This document shows, piece after piece, positions 39,553-50,055 of a stretch of DNA of 64,000 nucleotides. Below the pieces are notes generated by a model that saw nothing but the letters and a program-made list of their open reading frames with translations, made no database searches and had not been told where the DNA came from. Both the position numbers and the translations under genes were made by a program. The DNA is from Vibrio sp. Y2-5. GTDB taxonomy: Bacteria > Pseudomonadota > Gammaproteobacteria > Enterobacterales > Vibrionaceae. The stretch covers positions 265,884 through 329,883 of the forward strand of contig NZ_JACVEG010000003.1 in assembly GCF_014596725.1 (NCBI RefSeq), written 5' to 3'. Numbering within the stretch: the first letter of the stretch is position 1; the number at the start of each line of letters is the position of its first letter.

Positions 39553-40110
39553 CTAGTGGTTTTCTTCGTCGAGAAGATCGTCTTTGGCAGCCATCAAATA
39601 TTGCGCCATAGACCAGTAAGTTAAGAAGGTCGCAATATATAATGCGCCGTAGCCTAACCAAACCATCCAGTCATCGTAGCGCCAAATAAGTACCCAAAGC
39701 GCAAACATTTGCGTTAAGGTCTTTACTTTGCCAATCCATGAAACGGCAACACTTGCGCGTTTGCCTATCTCCGCCATCCATTCACGCAACGCGGAAATAA
39801 TGATTTCACGGGCGATCATAGTTACGGCAGGAATGGTAATCCAGATGTTGTGGTAGTACTCGGTAATTAAGATTAAGGCTGTCGCGACTAGAACTTTATC
39901 GGCCACTGGATCAATAAATGCGCCGAAACGCGAAGTTTGACCTAATTTACGTGCCAACATCCCATCAAGCCAGTCAGTAAAACCAGCTACCCAGAACACC
40001 ATTGCAGCAGCAAAAGGAGCCCATTGATACGGAAGATAGAACACGACAACAAATACTGGGATCAGAAAAAGTCGTAGTAAAGACAGAATGTTGGGAATAT
40101 TAAAACGCAT
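39553..40110 (-). CDS. pgsA: CDP-diacylglycerol--glycerol-3-phosphate 3-phosphatidyltransferase
   Basis: A 185-residue membrane enzyme making phosphatidylglycerophosphate. The CDP-alcohol phosphotransferase motif D-G-x2-AR-x8-G-x3-D-x3-D is present: [29 protein letters not shown] (about residues 44-72). It begins [14 protein letters not shown], as in E. coli. Last gene of varA-uvrC-pgsA. Confidence 0.95.
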   Translation of the reverse strand: MRFNIPNILSLLRLFLIPVFVVVFYLPYQWAPFAAAMVFWVAGFTDWLDGMLARKLGQTSRFGAFIDPVADKVLVATALILITEYYHNIWITIPAVTMIAREIIISALREWMAEIGKRASVAVSWIGKVKTLTQMFALWVLIWRYDDWMVWLGYGALYIATFLTYWSMAQYLMAAKDDLLDEENH

Positions 40111-40156
40111 ATAATAAGGCTCTTGTCGACTGCCACTTAATGGTGCTGCATTTTCG

Positions 40157-41989
40157 TTATTGTTTCAATGCCTGATAAATATTTTCTGCCAAAGAATTAC
40201 TGATTCCCGGCACTTTGGCAATTTCTTCGACAGTTGCTCGTTTCAGCTCCTGAAGCCCGCCCATATATTTGAGCAAAGCTTGGCGACGTTTTGGACCAAC
40301 ACCTTCAATACCTTCTAAGGCACTGGTACGGCGAGTTTTACCTCGTTTCGCTCTGTGTCCGGCGATAGCATGGTTATGACTTTCGTCGCGAATATGCTGG
40401 ATTAAATGCAGCGCTGGCGCATCACTCGGCATATTGAATTCATCACCATCTACGGTAATCAAGGTCTCCAATCCCGGTTTACGGGTAACACCTTTGGCAA
40501 TACCAATCAGCCTCGGGCGTTTTGGCCAGTCTTCCCAGCATTTAGCAATCACTTCATGGGCGCGATTAAGCTGACCTTTACCACCATCGATAAAAATGAT
40601 GTCTGGGATTTTTTCGACGTCTAGTTGTTTCGAGTATCGACGCTCTAACACCTGTCCCATCGCGGCATAGTCATCACCACCGGTAATACCCGTGATGTTG
40701 TAACGACGGTATTCTTGCTTAACAGGGCCTTCATGATTAAACACAACACAAGATGCGATGGTGCTTTCACCCATCGTATGGGATATATCAAAACATTCCA
40801 TACGGCTGATGTTATCCATGTCGAGTTCGTCTTGCAGCGCTTTAAAACGCTGGTTAATCGTCATCTTATGATTAATCTTGGTCGTAATGGCCGTTAACGC
40901 ATTGGTATTCGACAATTTCAAATAACGAGCCCGTGTGCCGGTAGGGTTCACATGGAAAGTGATCTTTCTGCCCGCGACTTGCTGTAATGCCTCGCGTAAA
41001 GGAACTGAATCTTCTAGCAGACCTTCATTAAGGATAATTCGAGTAGGTATCGTCCGCGCTTCATTGTGGTTCAAGTAGTATTGACTCAGAAAACTCTCAA
41101 ACACTTCCTCTTGAGAAGTATTGTTCGGAATCTTAGGAAAATGACTGCGGCTACCGAGAATTTTGCCCTGACGAATCATTAAGATATAAATACAGGCGAT
41201 GCCATTTTCCTGCGCAAAACCCAGTACATCCATATCATCCGTGCTGTCTTCAGAAACAAACTGTTGTTCTTGAACACGACGGATAGCCTGAATTTGATCG
41301 CGATATTTCGCTGCCTGCTCGAACCGTAACTGCTGGCTGGCATTTTCCATCTTCTCAATTAGAATTTCGAGAACTTGTTTGTCCTTACCTTGCAGAAAGT
41401 AACGGACATAGTCCACCAGCTCAGCATACTCTTGATCAGAAATAATGCTCTTTACACAAGGACCCGCACAGCGGCCAATTTGATACATCAAGCATGGACG
41501 AGTTCGGTTGCTATACACCGTATCTTCACATTGACGTACTGGGAATATTTTCTGGATCAGATGCAGTGTTTCGCGCACAGCACCCGCATCTGGATAAGGT
41601 CCGAAGTACTCACCTTTGCGCTTTTTGGCACCACGATGCAGTGACAAACGCGGATGTTTGTGACTACTGATAAAAATATACGGGTATGACTTATCATCAC
41701 GCAGTAGCACGTTATATTTAGGCAAATACTGCTTAATGTAGTTGTGTTCGAGAATCAACGCTTCCGTTTCGGTATGAGTAACCGTCACGTCAATCTTGGC
41801 AATGTTACTGACCAGAGCGCGCGTTTTCTCACTGTCGATTTTTTTACGAAAATAACTGGAAAGGCGTTTTTTAAGATCTTTTGCTTTACCGACATAAATA
41901 ACATCAGCATCGGCGTTATACATACGATAAACGCCGGGCTGATCAGTTACTGTCTTTAGAAAAGAGACCGAGTCGAACACTTCTGACAC
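40157..41989 (-). CDS. uvrC: UvrABC nucleotide excision repair subunit C
   Basis: A 610-residue protein, as in E. coli. The GIY-YIG nuclease domain at the N-terminus ([31 protein letters not shown]), a UVR domain near 200-235, the RNase H-like 5' nuclease domain ([13 protein letters not shown]... [14 protein letters not shown]) and C-terminal HhH repeats are all visible. It makes both incisions at damaged DNA bound by UvrB. Its GTG start shares one base with the varA stop (TAGTG). Confidence 0.96.
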   Translation of the reverse strand: MSEVFDSVSFLKTVTDQPGVYRMYNADADVIYVGKAKDLKKRLSSYFRKKIDSEKTRALVSNIAKIDVTVTHTETEALILEHNYIKQYLPKYNVLLRDDKSYPYIFISSHKHPRLSLHRGAKKRKGEYFGPYPDAGAVRETLHLIQKIFPVRQCEDTVYSNRTRPCLMYQIGRCAGPCVKSIISDQEYAELVDYVRYFLQGKDKQVLEILIEKMENASQQLRFEQAAKYRDQIQAIRRVQEQQFVSEDSTDDMDVLGFAQENGIACIYILMIRQGKILGSRSHFPKIPNNTSQEEVFESFLSQYYLNHNEARTIPTRIILNEGLLEDSVPLREALQQVAGRKITFHVNPTGTRARYLKLSNTNALTAITTKINHKMTINQRFKALQDELDMDNISRMECFDISHTMGESTIASCVVFNHEGPVKQEYRRYNITGITGGDDYAAMGQVLERRYSKQLDVEKIPDIIFIDGGKGQLNRAHEVIAKCWEDWPKRPRLIGIAKGVTRKPGLETLITVDGDEFNMPSDAPALHLIQHIRDESHNHAIAGHRAKRGKTRRTSALEGIEGVGPKRRQALLKYMGGLQELKRATVEEIAKVPGISNSLAENIYQALKQ

Positions 41990-42633
41990 TAGAGTTTCTC
42001 TGTGTCTAGCATTCCATGTCGAATAGCTAAGTGAGTCAACTCTACATCACCACCGATATCCAGCTTGGCAAACAAGCGATAGCGGTAACTGTTGACCGTT
42101 TTAGGACTCAGATTCAACTGCTCAGAAATATCGGTTACTTTTTGCCCTTTGGTGATCATCATCATGATCTGAAGTTCACGTTCGGACAAATCGGCAAATG
42201 GGTTTTCAGAAGCAGGTGAGAATTGACTCAAAGCCATTTGCTGCGCTATTTCTGGAGAGATGTAACGTTGGCCACTGTTCACAACACGAATGGCGTTAAC
42301 CATTTCGTCTGGTGCAGCACCTTTGGTTAAATAGCCCGCGGCCCCAGCTTGCATAACTTTCGTTGGGAACGGGTTTTCAGTATGTACTGTTAATACGATG
42401 ATTTTTACGTCTGGATTCATGCGTAAAATTTTCTTGGTCGCTTCTAACCCACCAATGCCCGGCATGTTCATATCCATTAACACGACATCAGCATGGTTGT
42501 TACGACACCATTTTACCGCTTCTTCACCGCTATCAGCTTCCCCTGCTATGTTCATTCCACGGACGTCTTCAATAATACGTCGTATCCCTGTGCGAACCAG
42601 CTCGTGATCATCTACAAGGAAAACACTAATCAC
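41989..42633 (-). CDS. varA: Response regulator VarA/UvrY (GacA family)
   Basis: 214 residues from the GTG at 42633, where GGAG lies eight bases upstream; this gives [21 protein letters not shown], matching VarA/UvrY N-termini. The receiver domain keeps the acidic pair, the phospho-acceptor D in [10 protein letters not shown] and K in YLTKGA. The C-terminal LuxR-type HTH contains [12 protein letters not shown] and [17 protein letters not shown]. In vibrios it is activated by VarS and drives csr small RNA transcription. First gene of the operon with uvrC and pgsA. Confidence 0.93.
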   Translation of the reverse strand: MISVFLVDDHELVRTGIRRIIEDVRGMNIAGEADSGEEAVKWCRNNHADVVLMDMNMPGIGGLEATKKILRMNPDVKIIVLTVHTENPFPTKVMQAGAAGYLTKGAAPDEMVNAIRVVNSGQRYISPEIAQQMALSQFSPASENPFADLSERELQIMMMITKGQKVTDISEQLNLSPKTVNSYRYRLFAKLDIGGDVELTHLAIRHGMLDTEKL

Positions 42634-43028
42634 TCTTGTATCTCCACACTTATCTATTTGGCTCTGCACCCACCGAGGCAGTGGATAACAGCTTGGCTGC
42701 CTAGTCTAACTCAAAATTGGATTTTTTCTCACACTGAATATGTGCTCAAACCCAAACTTTAGCAAGCACTTATTTATAGGCATTGCCACAAATTGAGAAT
42801 TTATAAAAATATCAACTTGTTGAGCAACCCGACAAACATATCAGGCTATTCTTACTTTAAAAGTGACTTTTATAGGAAGTTTGAGCGAGCTCTTGTTCTG
42901 TTCAACCAATCGTTACCTTATTGCATACGTTTTAAGCAAGACGCATAGATTCTGCTATTTGAAGAACTTTTTGCTATTATGCCCGCCTGTACAAACCACA
43001 AGCTCACTCTCTCGCTCGGAACGACCAT
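42634..43028. other. Intergenic region between varA and polB
   Basis: About 395 bases carrying the divergent promoters. AT-rich in the middle. CTGTACAAACCACAAG at about 42987-43002 only half matches a LexA box, so SOS control of polB is not shown. No RNA gene recognised. Confidence 0.45.
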
Positions 43029-45392
43029 TTGACTATTCAGCAAGGCTTTCTGCTAACACGACAAGCACGAGACATACAATGTAAAACTCACATCGAGCTT
43101 TGGCTTGCTACAGACTCGGGGCCGACTCAAGTAATCATCAAAGATGAAAAGCCGGTGTTTTTTCTTGAACAAACGTCCGTAGCAGTAGCAAATGAACTTC
43201 TTGGTGCAAGCAATCTCTCTGCAAACATTCGTAGCCTCGACATGTTGTCGTTTGAACAACAACCACTGGCGGCCTGCTATTGCGAAACCATTCAGCAATC
43301 CAACGCCCTAAAAACACTTTTCGAACAATCAGACATCCTGACTCTTGAGTCGGATATCAAGTTGGCTGATCGTTTTCTGATGGAACGATTTATCCAAGGC
43401 GGCATTACCTTTACCGGTGATTTCACACGCTACCCGAACTATCAGAGAGTTCTTAACGCAAAGTGTAAAGCCGGTGATTACACGCCAAAGTTGAAAGTGG
43501 TTTCGTTGGATTTGGAATGTTCCGAGAAAGGCATTCTCTATTCTATTGGCCTCGATAGCCCGATGGATAGCCGAGTCATTATGATCGGCGAACCGCAAGA
43601 CGCTGAAACCAACATTCAATGGGTATCAAACGAATATGAGTTGCTACAAGCATTATGTGCTTGGTTTGAGCAATATGACCCTGATGTTATCGTCGGCTGG
43701 AGTGTTATCGATTTTGACTTTCGACTACTACATAAGCGAGCGGAATGGCACAAAATGAAACTGATGCTCGGCAGAGGTAATCAGCCAAGCTTTTTCCGCA
43801 GCGCGAGCCAAACTCAACAAGGGTTTATTACCATACCTGGACGGGTCGTTTTGGATGGTATCGATACGCTGAAAACCGCCACGTATCAGTTTCGCTCTTG
43901 GTCGCTAGAATCGGTTTCTCAGGAACTGCTTGGCGAAGGAAAAGACATTCACAATGTTCACGATCGTATGGATGAAATCAACCGTATGTATCGTCACGAC
44001 AAGCCTTCACTGGCGAAATACAACTTACAAGATTGCGTGTTGGTGAATAAAATTTTCCAACACACTCACCTACTCGATTTCGCCATTGAGCGCTCTAAAC
44101 TGACTGGGGTTGAGCTGGATCGTATTGGTGGCTCTGTTGCGGCATTTACTAACTTATATCTTCCACAACTGCACCGTGCAGGTTACGCCGCACCGAATTT
44201 GCATTCAGAAAACTGGTTAGCAAGTCCGGGTGGCTATGTCATGGATTCCTTACCGGGGCTATATGACTCGGTGTTGGTGTTGGACTTTAAAAGTCTATAC
44301 CCGTCGATAATACGTTCATTTCTGATTGATCCTCTGGGTCTCATCGAAGGCTTAAAACTGGAAATAGGCAATAGTGAAAACCAAGCAGTACCGGGTTTTC
44401 GCGGTGGTCAGTTCCACCGTAGCAAGCATTTCCTACCGCAGATGATTGAAAACCTCTGGGCAGCCAGAGATATCGCCAAAAAGAACAACGACAAAGCCTT
44501 TTCTCAAGCCATTAAAATCATCATGAACTCGTTCTATGGTGTATTAGGTTCCTCCGGTTGTCGTTTCTTCGATACTCGACTCGCTTCCAGTATCACCATG
44601 CGTGGTCATGAAATCATGAAGCAAACGAAGGTACTGGTCGAAGAACAAGGCTACCAAGTGATTTATGGCGATACGGACTCAACCTTTGTCTCACTCGGGC
44701 ATGAACACAACCAAGCCGATGCGGACAAAATCGGTAAAAAGCTGGTCGCCCATATAAACCAGTGGTGGACATCGCATTTAAAGCAGAATTATGCCCTCAC
44801 CTCCAAATTGGAAATCGAATACGAGACTCACTATCGCAAGTTTTTGATGCCAACAATACGTGGTTCGGAAACGGGTTCTAAAAAGCGCTATGCAGGCCTG
44901 ATTGGTGAGGGTGAACAAGAAAGATTGGTGTTCAAAGGGCTTGAAAGTGCCAGAACTGATTGGACACCACTCGCGCAGCGTTTTCAACACACCTTATACT
45001 CAATGATTTTCCACGGAGAAAACCCTGAAGATTATGTTCGCCAAGTCGTAGAGGATACCCTTGCGGGTCAATTTGATGATGAACTGGTTTATCAAAAGCG
45101 CTTGCGCAGAAAACTGCATGAATATCAGAAAAACGTTCCTCCACAAGTGCGTGCAGCCCGTATAGCTGATGAAATAAATGCACAACTTGGAAGACCATTG
45201 CAATATCAAAACCGTGGAAGAATTGAATATCTGATGACACTCAACGGCCCCGAACCGAAAGAGTACCTAAAAAGCCGCATCGATTATCAGCACTACATTG
45301 ATAAGCAGCTTAAGCCTGTCGCGGATGCGATATTACCCTTTGTCGGTTTGCAGTTTGAATCCATTAGTCTGCCGCAGTTAGGTCTCTTCTAA
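43029..45392 (+). CDS. polB: DNA polymerase II
   Basis: 787 residues, close to E. coli Pol II (783). A family B polymerase with 3'-5' exonuclease: VVSLDLECSEKG (Exo I), VIVGWSVIDFDFRLL (Exo II) and an intact polymerase core with DFKSLYPSIIRSF (motif A), KIIMNSFYGVLGS (motif B) and YGDTDSTFVS (motif C). It functions in replication restart and translesion synthesis. The TTG start gives MTIQQGFLLTRQARD, which parallels the E. coli N-terminus. Its 3' end overlaps the convergent PTS-EAL gene by four bases. Confidence 0.95.
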   Translation: MTIQQGFLLTRQARDIQCKTHIELWLATDSGPTQVIIKDEKPVFFLEQTSVAVANELLGASNLSANIRSLDMLSFEQQPLAACYCETIQQSNALKTLFEQSDILTLESDIKLADRFLMERFIQGGITFTGDFTRYPNYQRVLNAKCKAGDYTPKLKVVSLDLECSEKGILYSIGLDSPMDSRVIMIGEPQDAETNIQWVSNEYELLQALCAWFEQYDPDVIVGWSVIDFDFRLLHKRAEWHKMKLMLGRGNQPSFFRSASQTQQGFITIPGRVVLDGIDTLKTATYQFRSWSLESVSQELLGEGKDIHNVHDRMDEINRMYRHDKPSLAKYNLQDCVLVNKIFQHTHLLDFAIERSKLTGVELDRIGGSVAAFTNLYLPQLHRAGYAAPNLHSENWLASPGGYVMDSLPGLYDSVLVLDFKSLYPSIIRSFLIDPLGLIEGLKLEIGNSENQAVPGFRGGQFHRSKHFLPQMIENLWAARDIAKKNNDKAFSQAIKIIMNSFYGVLGSSGCRFFDTRLASSITMRGHEIMKQTKVLVEEQGYQVIYGDTDSTFVSLGHEHNQADADKIGKKLVAHINQWWTSHLKQNYALTSKLEIEYETHYRKFLMPTIRGSETGSKKRYAGLIGEGEQERLVFKGLESARTDWTPLAQRFQHTLYSMIFHGENPEDYVRQVVEDTLAGQFDDELVYQKRLRRKLHEYQKNVPPQVRAARIADEINAQLGRPLQYQNRGRIEYLMTLNGPEPKEYLKSRIDYQHYIDKQLKPVADAILPFVGLQFESISLPQLGLF

Positions 45393-47476
45393 CTAACTCG
45401 CTGCGCTTGCGTTATGGAAGGAGAAGCTTGTACGTAGTTAATAAAATCCTCAGGTTTCAAAGAGCGACTAAACAACCAACCTTGAATGGATAAGTTCGGG
45501 TGATCGGCAATGGCATCTAACTGCTGCTGGGTTTCTACGCCTTCAACCACAACCGCTAAATCAAGCTCAGTAGCGACAGATTGCAAACTGGCAAAGACCT
45601 TTCGCCCTCTTTGCGTGTCCAACGCCAGCACAAACGAGCGGTCAATTTTGATCGCATCAATATCAAAGCGATTCAGATAGCTAAGCGACGAGTAACCCGT
45701 ACCAAAATCATCAATGTAGATTTTCACTTTCATCGCGTGCAGGCGTTCTAATGCACATTGCAACGCCCGTTCGTCCACTAGCAATGTCTCTTCAGTAATT
45801 TCAATGTGAATCTGGCTACTGACTGCACCAATCGCAGAGATAATTTTCCCCAGATATTCATCATCGACCAATGTATCGGGAGTGATATTAACGCTCACGG
45901 GCACATGGATACCCAATTGGTTCCAATACACAATGTCTTTTGCCACTCTTTTAAATACCCACAAGTCCATATCTTTCATTAACCCGGCGCTTTCTAACCA
46001 AGGAAGAAAACTGCTCGGCGGTAACAAATTTCCTTGATCATCCATAGCTCTTACGAGCGCTTCACAACCGACTACCGCACCATTATGTTTTGCAACCTGA
46101 GGTTGATACTCCAAACAAAACTCTTTTTGGCTCATATTCTGGATCTGTTTTTCCACTCGCGCTTGATGATGCTCTTTTTGCTGGGCAAGAACGATAGGAT
46201 CATCAGCTAACGTTTTCGCTTCCTCCTCACGGCGCATATAGGTGGTATCGAGTGAGGCAATACGAATCTCCCTTTCGCCAAATACTTGGTTGGTCGCTCT
46301 GACTGCGGGCAAATAAATCAGAATTCCCACCGCAAGATTGATGGCCTGTAATGCCACAGAATGCCAATCACCATGGGTAGCGATCAGGGCATTGACTAAA
46401 ACTGGAGCGTTAAAAGGTACAGATACAGAAGGAATTTGCACCAAACCAAGGTTAACAGCGGTTAAACCGATGATCACATTAGCCAGCGGCGCTAATAAAA
46501 ACGGTATAAATAAACGAGGATTAAAGATGATGGGTAAGCCAAACAACAAAATTTCATTCACGTTAATTAAACCGATTGGGATACTTGCAATCGCGATAAG
46601 ACGTAGTGTTTTCTGCTTAGAAAACAACAATAGAGCTATCACCAATGATAAGGTTGAGCCACATCCGCCAATAAATACAAAAGTGCCCATAAACGACAGG
46701 TTCATTGCGTAAGGCGCACTGCCGCCTGCTGCTACTGTGGAATAAGTTAAGTCGCTAGCTTGTTGTAATAACTCAACCATGGGGAGTAAGGCGTAATAAC
46801 CATGAATACCAAAAAACCACAATGTTGAATTTAATACTGCAAACACAGAACCGAAGATATAGGGATCATTGGCATAATCGAAGGTAAGCAGCTTGTCTAA
46901 AGAAAAAAGCGACAGTGACTCAAGAATGACAAAATTCACCAACATCACCATCGCCAAAGTGATGATCGCTGGTAGCACTAGGTTTAACGACTCCTTCACC
47001 ATGGAACCAGCGCTTTCTGACGAAGTCACATGCAAAGCTTTTAGAGAAAACAGATAGGCGATCAAAGGGATAGCGTATAACGGCGTCACGATTGCCATAA
47101 CGATATAAAGCATTTCAAGCGTACTGTGCGTTTTGATCAACGAAGCACTAACCACCAGATAGAGGATACTCAGCAAAGCCATCGGTGGTCTTGGAATACG
47201 CCATTGCATAGCGAGCAAATAAGATGTTGTCGCCGTCATTAGATAGGGAAATACGTCGCCAACAGCACTGTTCATATCATAGAAAGCCTGCACCCAAGAC
47301 GGGCGACCTCCAATGTAAAACTCAGCGATACAAGCAACAAAAAGAGCCAGTGAGGAAAGCATCAAACAGGGAATTAACCAAATCATACCTTGTCGTATGG
47401 CATGCATAGAGGAATACCCATATTTCAGTACACGACCGAACAGATGATTTGGTTTTTCTTTGAGACTAACTGGCAT
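45389..47476 (-). CDS. Fusion of PTS EIIC-type permease and EAL phosphodiesterase
   Basis: 695 residues from the ATG at 47476, where GGAG lies about eight bases upstream (a GTG at 47515 lacks it). The first about 415 residues are a polytopic PTS EIIC domain of the glucose/lactose-type superfamily with about ten helices (GIHGYYALLPMVELL, INEILLFGLPIIFNPRLFIPF-like). The C-terminal part (about 450-695) is a complete EAL domain: GCEALVR, IEITEE, DDFGTGYSSLS and VEGVET. It should hydrolyse c-di-GMP. No EIIA or EIIB domain is attached, so it may sense rather than phosphorylate sugar. Confidence 0.85.
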   Translation of the reverse strand: MPVSLKEKPNHLFGRVLKYGYSSMHAIRQGMIWLIPCLMLSSLALFVACIAEFYIGGRPSWVQAFYDMNSAVGDVFPYLMTATTSYLLAMQWRIPRPPMALLSILYLVVSASLIKTHSTLEMLYIVMAIVTPLYAIPLIAYLFSLKALHVTSSESAGSMVKESLNLVLPAIITLAMVMLVNFVILESLSLFSLDKLLTFDYANDPYIFGSVFAVLNSTLWFFGIHGYYALLPMVELLQQASDLTYSTVAAGGSAPYAMNLSFMGTFVFIGGCGSTLSLVIALLLFSKQKTLRLIAIASIPIGLINVNEILLFGLPIIFNPRLFIPFLLAPLANVIIGLTAVNLGLVQIPSVSVPFNAPVLVNALIATHGDWHSVALQAINLAVGILIYLPAVRATNQVFGEREIRIASLDTTYMRREEEAKTLADDPIVLAQQKEHHQARVEKQIQNMSQKEFCLEYQPQVAKHNGAVVGCEALVRAMDDQGNLLPPSSFLPWLESAGLMKDMDLWVFKRVAKDIVYWNQLGIHVPVSVNITPDTLVDDEYLGKIISAIGAVSSQIHIEITEETLLVDERALQCALERLHAMKVKIYIDDFGTGYSSLSYLNRFDIDAIKIDRSFVLALDTQRGRKVFASLQSVATELDLAVVVEGVETQQQLDAIADHPNLSIQGWLFSRSLKPEDFINYVQASPSITQAQRVS

Positions 47477-47575
47477 ACAACTGCTCCACCAACCCCTACT
47501 CTCTAAAGTTAGCACAGCGAAAATTAACTATAGAATTAGTTCGTTATATTGATAAATTTACTTCTAGTCGAATGA

Positions 47576-48343
47576 CTAACCGATACGAAATTCGGTTTTC
47601 TGATATTGCTGAACCAACCAAGGCCCAAAGCTATCCAGCAAACCAATCACAGATCGTTTAGGGATTACTCGGTCTTTCAAGAGCAAACCTAAACGATCGA
47701 CCTCTAGCTTCATCTCTGGATGGTAATGGAGGAAATTGTTCCCACACTCAACAGGATCATCAAACCACTTCCTATCTTTGTACATAATGAGAGAGTAGCT
47801 TGCGCGTAGCAGTTTTTTCGCCATCTGCTTTTGTGCTTTTAGCTGCTCTTGAGGTGTATTTGCTTTTACAATCCGGTCACGCAGAACTGGAACCCACTCA
47901 GAAATATCCATATTCCAATGCTTAGCGATTTCCCAGCTTGGTTCAAAATCACCAAAACATTCCGCCAAGTTATCACCATAAACACAGACACAGCAGTGCC
48001 TGAGCATAAAACCCCAAGTGAAAATGCTGTCTAACGTGGTAATCTCGTCGACCAGAGCAGTCTTGATATTGACATCAGTTATAAACGGGAAGCTCTTTTG
48101 GAATCGCCAGCGAATCGTATTAAGCAGCGTCACTTTACGATCTTCAAAAGGTCGTTTAGTAACAATCACCACGTCCATATTTGACTGACCAGCCACTGCC
48201 GTTTTTCTCGCTACACTGCCGTACAGATAGATACTGTGCAATGCATCCCCTACCCCAGCACGTAAAAAACGAACCAAATCGTCAACGGCGGGTTGGAACT
48301 CAGGTTGAAAAGGCTGTTTAGGGTCAATAACCAAAAGCGTCAT
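47576..48343 (-). CDS. Nucleotidyltransferase domain protein
   Basis: A 255-residue soluble protein. LYGSVARKTAVAGQSNMDVVIVT (about residues 40-62) is a GS-x-(10-12)-D-x-V pattern of the pol-beta nucleotidyltransferase fold; a third acidic residue could be D92 in ITDVNIKTALV. The C-terminal half is helical, as in aminoglycoside nucleotidyltransferases and MNT-HEPN pairs. The substrate is unknown and resistance cannot be claimed. Confidence 0.65.
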   Translation of the reverse strand: MTLLVIDPKQPFQPEFQPAVDDLVRFLRAGVGDALHSIYLYGSVARKTAVAGQSNMDVVIVTKRPFEDRKVTLLNTIRWRFQKSFPFITDVNIKTALVDEITTLDSIFTWGFMLRHCCVCVYGDNLAECFGDFEPSWEIAKHWNMDISEWVPVLRDRIVKANTPQEQLKAQKQMAKKLLRASYSLIMYKDRKWFDDPVECGNNFLHYHPEMKLEVDRLGLLLKDRVIPKRSVIGLLDSFGPWLVQQYQKTEFRIG

Positions 48344-48543
48344 GAACGAGTGTTAGCTCCATAGAGTGATGAGGCTGTTTATGTTCCCTTAAGCAGAAGC
48401 ATGAATCAATAGCTTAGATGGTGTGTGAACGATGAAATACAAATTTAATGCATTATTCTCGTCTCAAGTTGCAGTCAGATATTCCTTTTCTGGCATGGCT
48501 AAATGTATAATGCGCCGAAACGAAAAACGAAGGATAAGACTCC

Positions 48544-49110
48544 ATGCCAAAGGCAAGTGAACTTAAAAAAGGTTTTGCAATTGTATCAAACGGCAAAACA
48601 CTACTAATCAAAGATATCGAAGTAACAACTCCGGGCGGCCGTGGTGGTTCTAAGATCTACAAACTACGTTGTACAGATCTAAACACTGGCGCTCGTGTTG
48701 ATGAGCGTTACAAGTCAGACGATTTCCTAGATACCGTCGACATGAACAAACGTAACATTTCATTCTCTTACGTTGATGGCGACGAGTACATCTTCATGGA
48801 CAATGAAGACTACTCTCAATTCAACTTCAAAAAAGCAGACATCGAAGACGAACTACTGTTCATCACTGAAGAAATTCAGGGTATGCAAGTAGTGCTTGTT
48901 GATGGCAAACCTGTTGCTATCGAACTTCCTTCTTCTGTTGAGATGGTAATCGAAGAAACTGATCCTTCAATCAAAGGTGCTTCAGCTTCAGCTCGTTCTA
49001 AACCAGCACGTTTCTCTACTGGTTTAACTGTTCAAGTTCCAGAATACATCGCTAGCGGCGAGCGCGTTGTTATCAACACGACTGAACGTAAGTTCATGAG
49101 CCGAGCGTAA
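48544..49110 (+). CDS. efpL: Elongation factor P-like protein EfpL (YeiP)
   Basis: 188 residues with the three beta-barrel domains of EF-P. The tip loop reads TPGGRGGSKIYKLRC with Arg where EF-P has the modified Lys, the mark of the EfpL/YeiP branch. It helps ribosomes through stalling motifs. The following HI1450-type gene starts one base after the stop, so the two are coupled. Confidence 0.9.
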   Translation: MPKASELKKGFAIVSNGKTLLIKDIEVTTPGGRGGSKIYKLRCTDLNTGARVDERYKSDDFLDTVDMNKRNISFSYVDGDEYIFMDNEDYSQFNFKKADIEDELLFITEEIQGMQVVLVDGKPVAIELPSSVEMVIEETDPSIKGASASARSKPARFSTGLTVQVPEYIASGERVVINTTERKFMSRA

Positions 49111-49111
49111 T

Positions 49112-49432
49112 ATGTCTGAATTGATCTCATTAGACGACGCAATCGAAGCTGCATACGACATTTTCTTAGAAATGGCTCCAGATAATCTGGAACCCGTTGA
49201 TGTGATCCTGTTCACCGCTCAATTTGATGATCGCGGTGCGGCAGAAGTCGTAGAAATTGGCGACGACTGGGTAGAACAAGTAGGTTTTGAATTTGATAAA
49301 GAAACTTACGCGGAAGTCCGTATTGGCCTCGTCAATGAAGACAATGATGAACTGGATGACGTATTCGCACGAATGCTCATCAGTCTCGATCCAGACCATA
49401 AAGCTTGTCATATGATGTGGAAGCGCGATTAA
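49112..49432 (+). CDS. HI1450/YciU family double-stranded DNA mimic protein
   Basis: A 106-residue very acidic protein. The sequence (LDDAIEAAYDIFLEMAPDNLEPVDVILFTAQFDDRGAAE...) matches the HI1450 family, whose surface charge imitates DNA and which is reported to bind HU-type proteins. It is read with efpL. Confidence 0.85.
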   Translation: MSELISLDDAIEAAYDIFLEMAPDNLEPVDVILFTAQFDDRGAAEVVEIGDDWVEQVGFEFDKETYAEVRIGLVNEDNDELDDVFARMLISLDPDHKACHMMWKRD

Positions 49433-49459
49433 TCGCAATCTCCGTATCATCAAGTGTCA

Positions 49460-49486
49460 AACGCCAACCCTAGGGTTGGCGTTTTT
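49460..49486. terminator. Bidirectional terminator between HI1450-type gene and yqfB
   Basis: AAACGCCAACCCTAGGGTTGGCGTTTTTT: a perfect palindrome with A and T flanks between convergent genes. Confidence 0.9.
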
Positions 49487-49508
49487 TATCTCTGTAACAG
49501 TGAGCGCA

Positions 49509-49826
49509 TTATTCCACTCGCTCATAGTGGATCACATACAGAGATTCAATGCCCGGATAGATATCATTAATCACTTGCTTTAACTGAGGCAAAGTCATGT
49601 TCTCCTGCTCAGCATGAAATTCATTGAGATCAGAAAACAGTACGGGTTCCACAGACTGAATCTTTAAACGGCAAAACCAACGCCCCTCTTCCAATGTGCT
49701 TACATCAACCACTGAACCGGGTTGATAATCTTTTTCGCTTTCATCACGAATAGTAATCACTTTTTTACCAGAGAGAATATCGGCTTCAAAACGGGCGAAA
49801 AATGTCATTGTTGTAGGAAATTGCAT
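49509..49826 (-). CDS. yqfB: N4-acetylcytidine amidohydrolase (ASCH domain, YqfB)
   Basis: A 105-residue ASCH-fold protein aligning along its full length with E. coli YqfB: TFFARFEADILSGKKVITIRDESE at the N-terminus (catalytic Lys and Thr region) and HAEQENMTLPQLKQVINDIYPG (catalytic Glu) in the C-terminal half. It releases acetate from N4-acetylcytidine. Confidence 0.9.
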   Translation of the reverse strand: MQFPTTMTFFARFEADILSGKKVITIRDESEKDYQPGSVVDVSTLEEGRWFCRLKIQSVEPVLFSDLNEFHAEQENMTLPQLKQVINDIYPGIESLYVIHYERVE

Positions 49827-50026
49827 AACTTATCTCTAGCGTAAAAGGAGTGACTCCCCCAGCTTGATAGAACAAAGCAAAGCTGGACGGGAACAAAAAC
49901 AAACCATTGAAGGAGTATACAATTAGATGATACTTTGTGCCCTATCACATAAATAAAAATTTATTTACTTCAATTGCATAAAGAGAAAATCTGCCATTGC
50001 ATTTTTCTTTTAAGTCGTAAAGTATT

Positions 50027-50036
50027 TGTATATTCA
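50027..50036 (+). promoter_or_regulatory. Possible HutC operator before hutC
   Basis: TGTATATTCA differs by one base from the perfect palindrome TGTATATACA found before hutI. It lies 20 bases before the hutC ATG, suggesting autorepression. Confidence 0.4.
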
Positions 50037-50055
50037 ATTACACTTTGAGCGCAGC

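Noticed and set aside
42987..43002. LexA box before polB
   Set aside because: CTGTACAAACCACAAG has the left half only; the right half should read ACAG. Too weak to call.
49934..49947. CRP site upstream of hutC (TGTGCCCTATCACA)
   Set aside because: The half-sites are separated by four bases instead of six, so the geometry is wrong for CRP.
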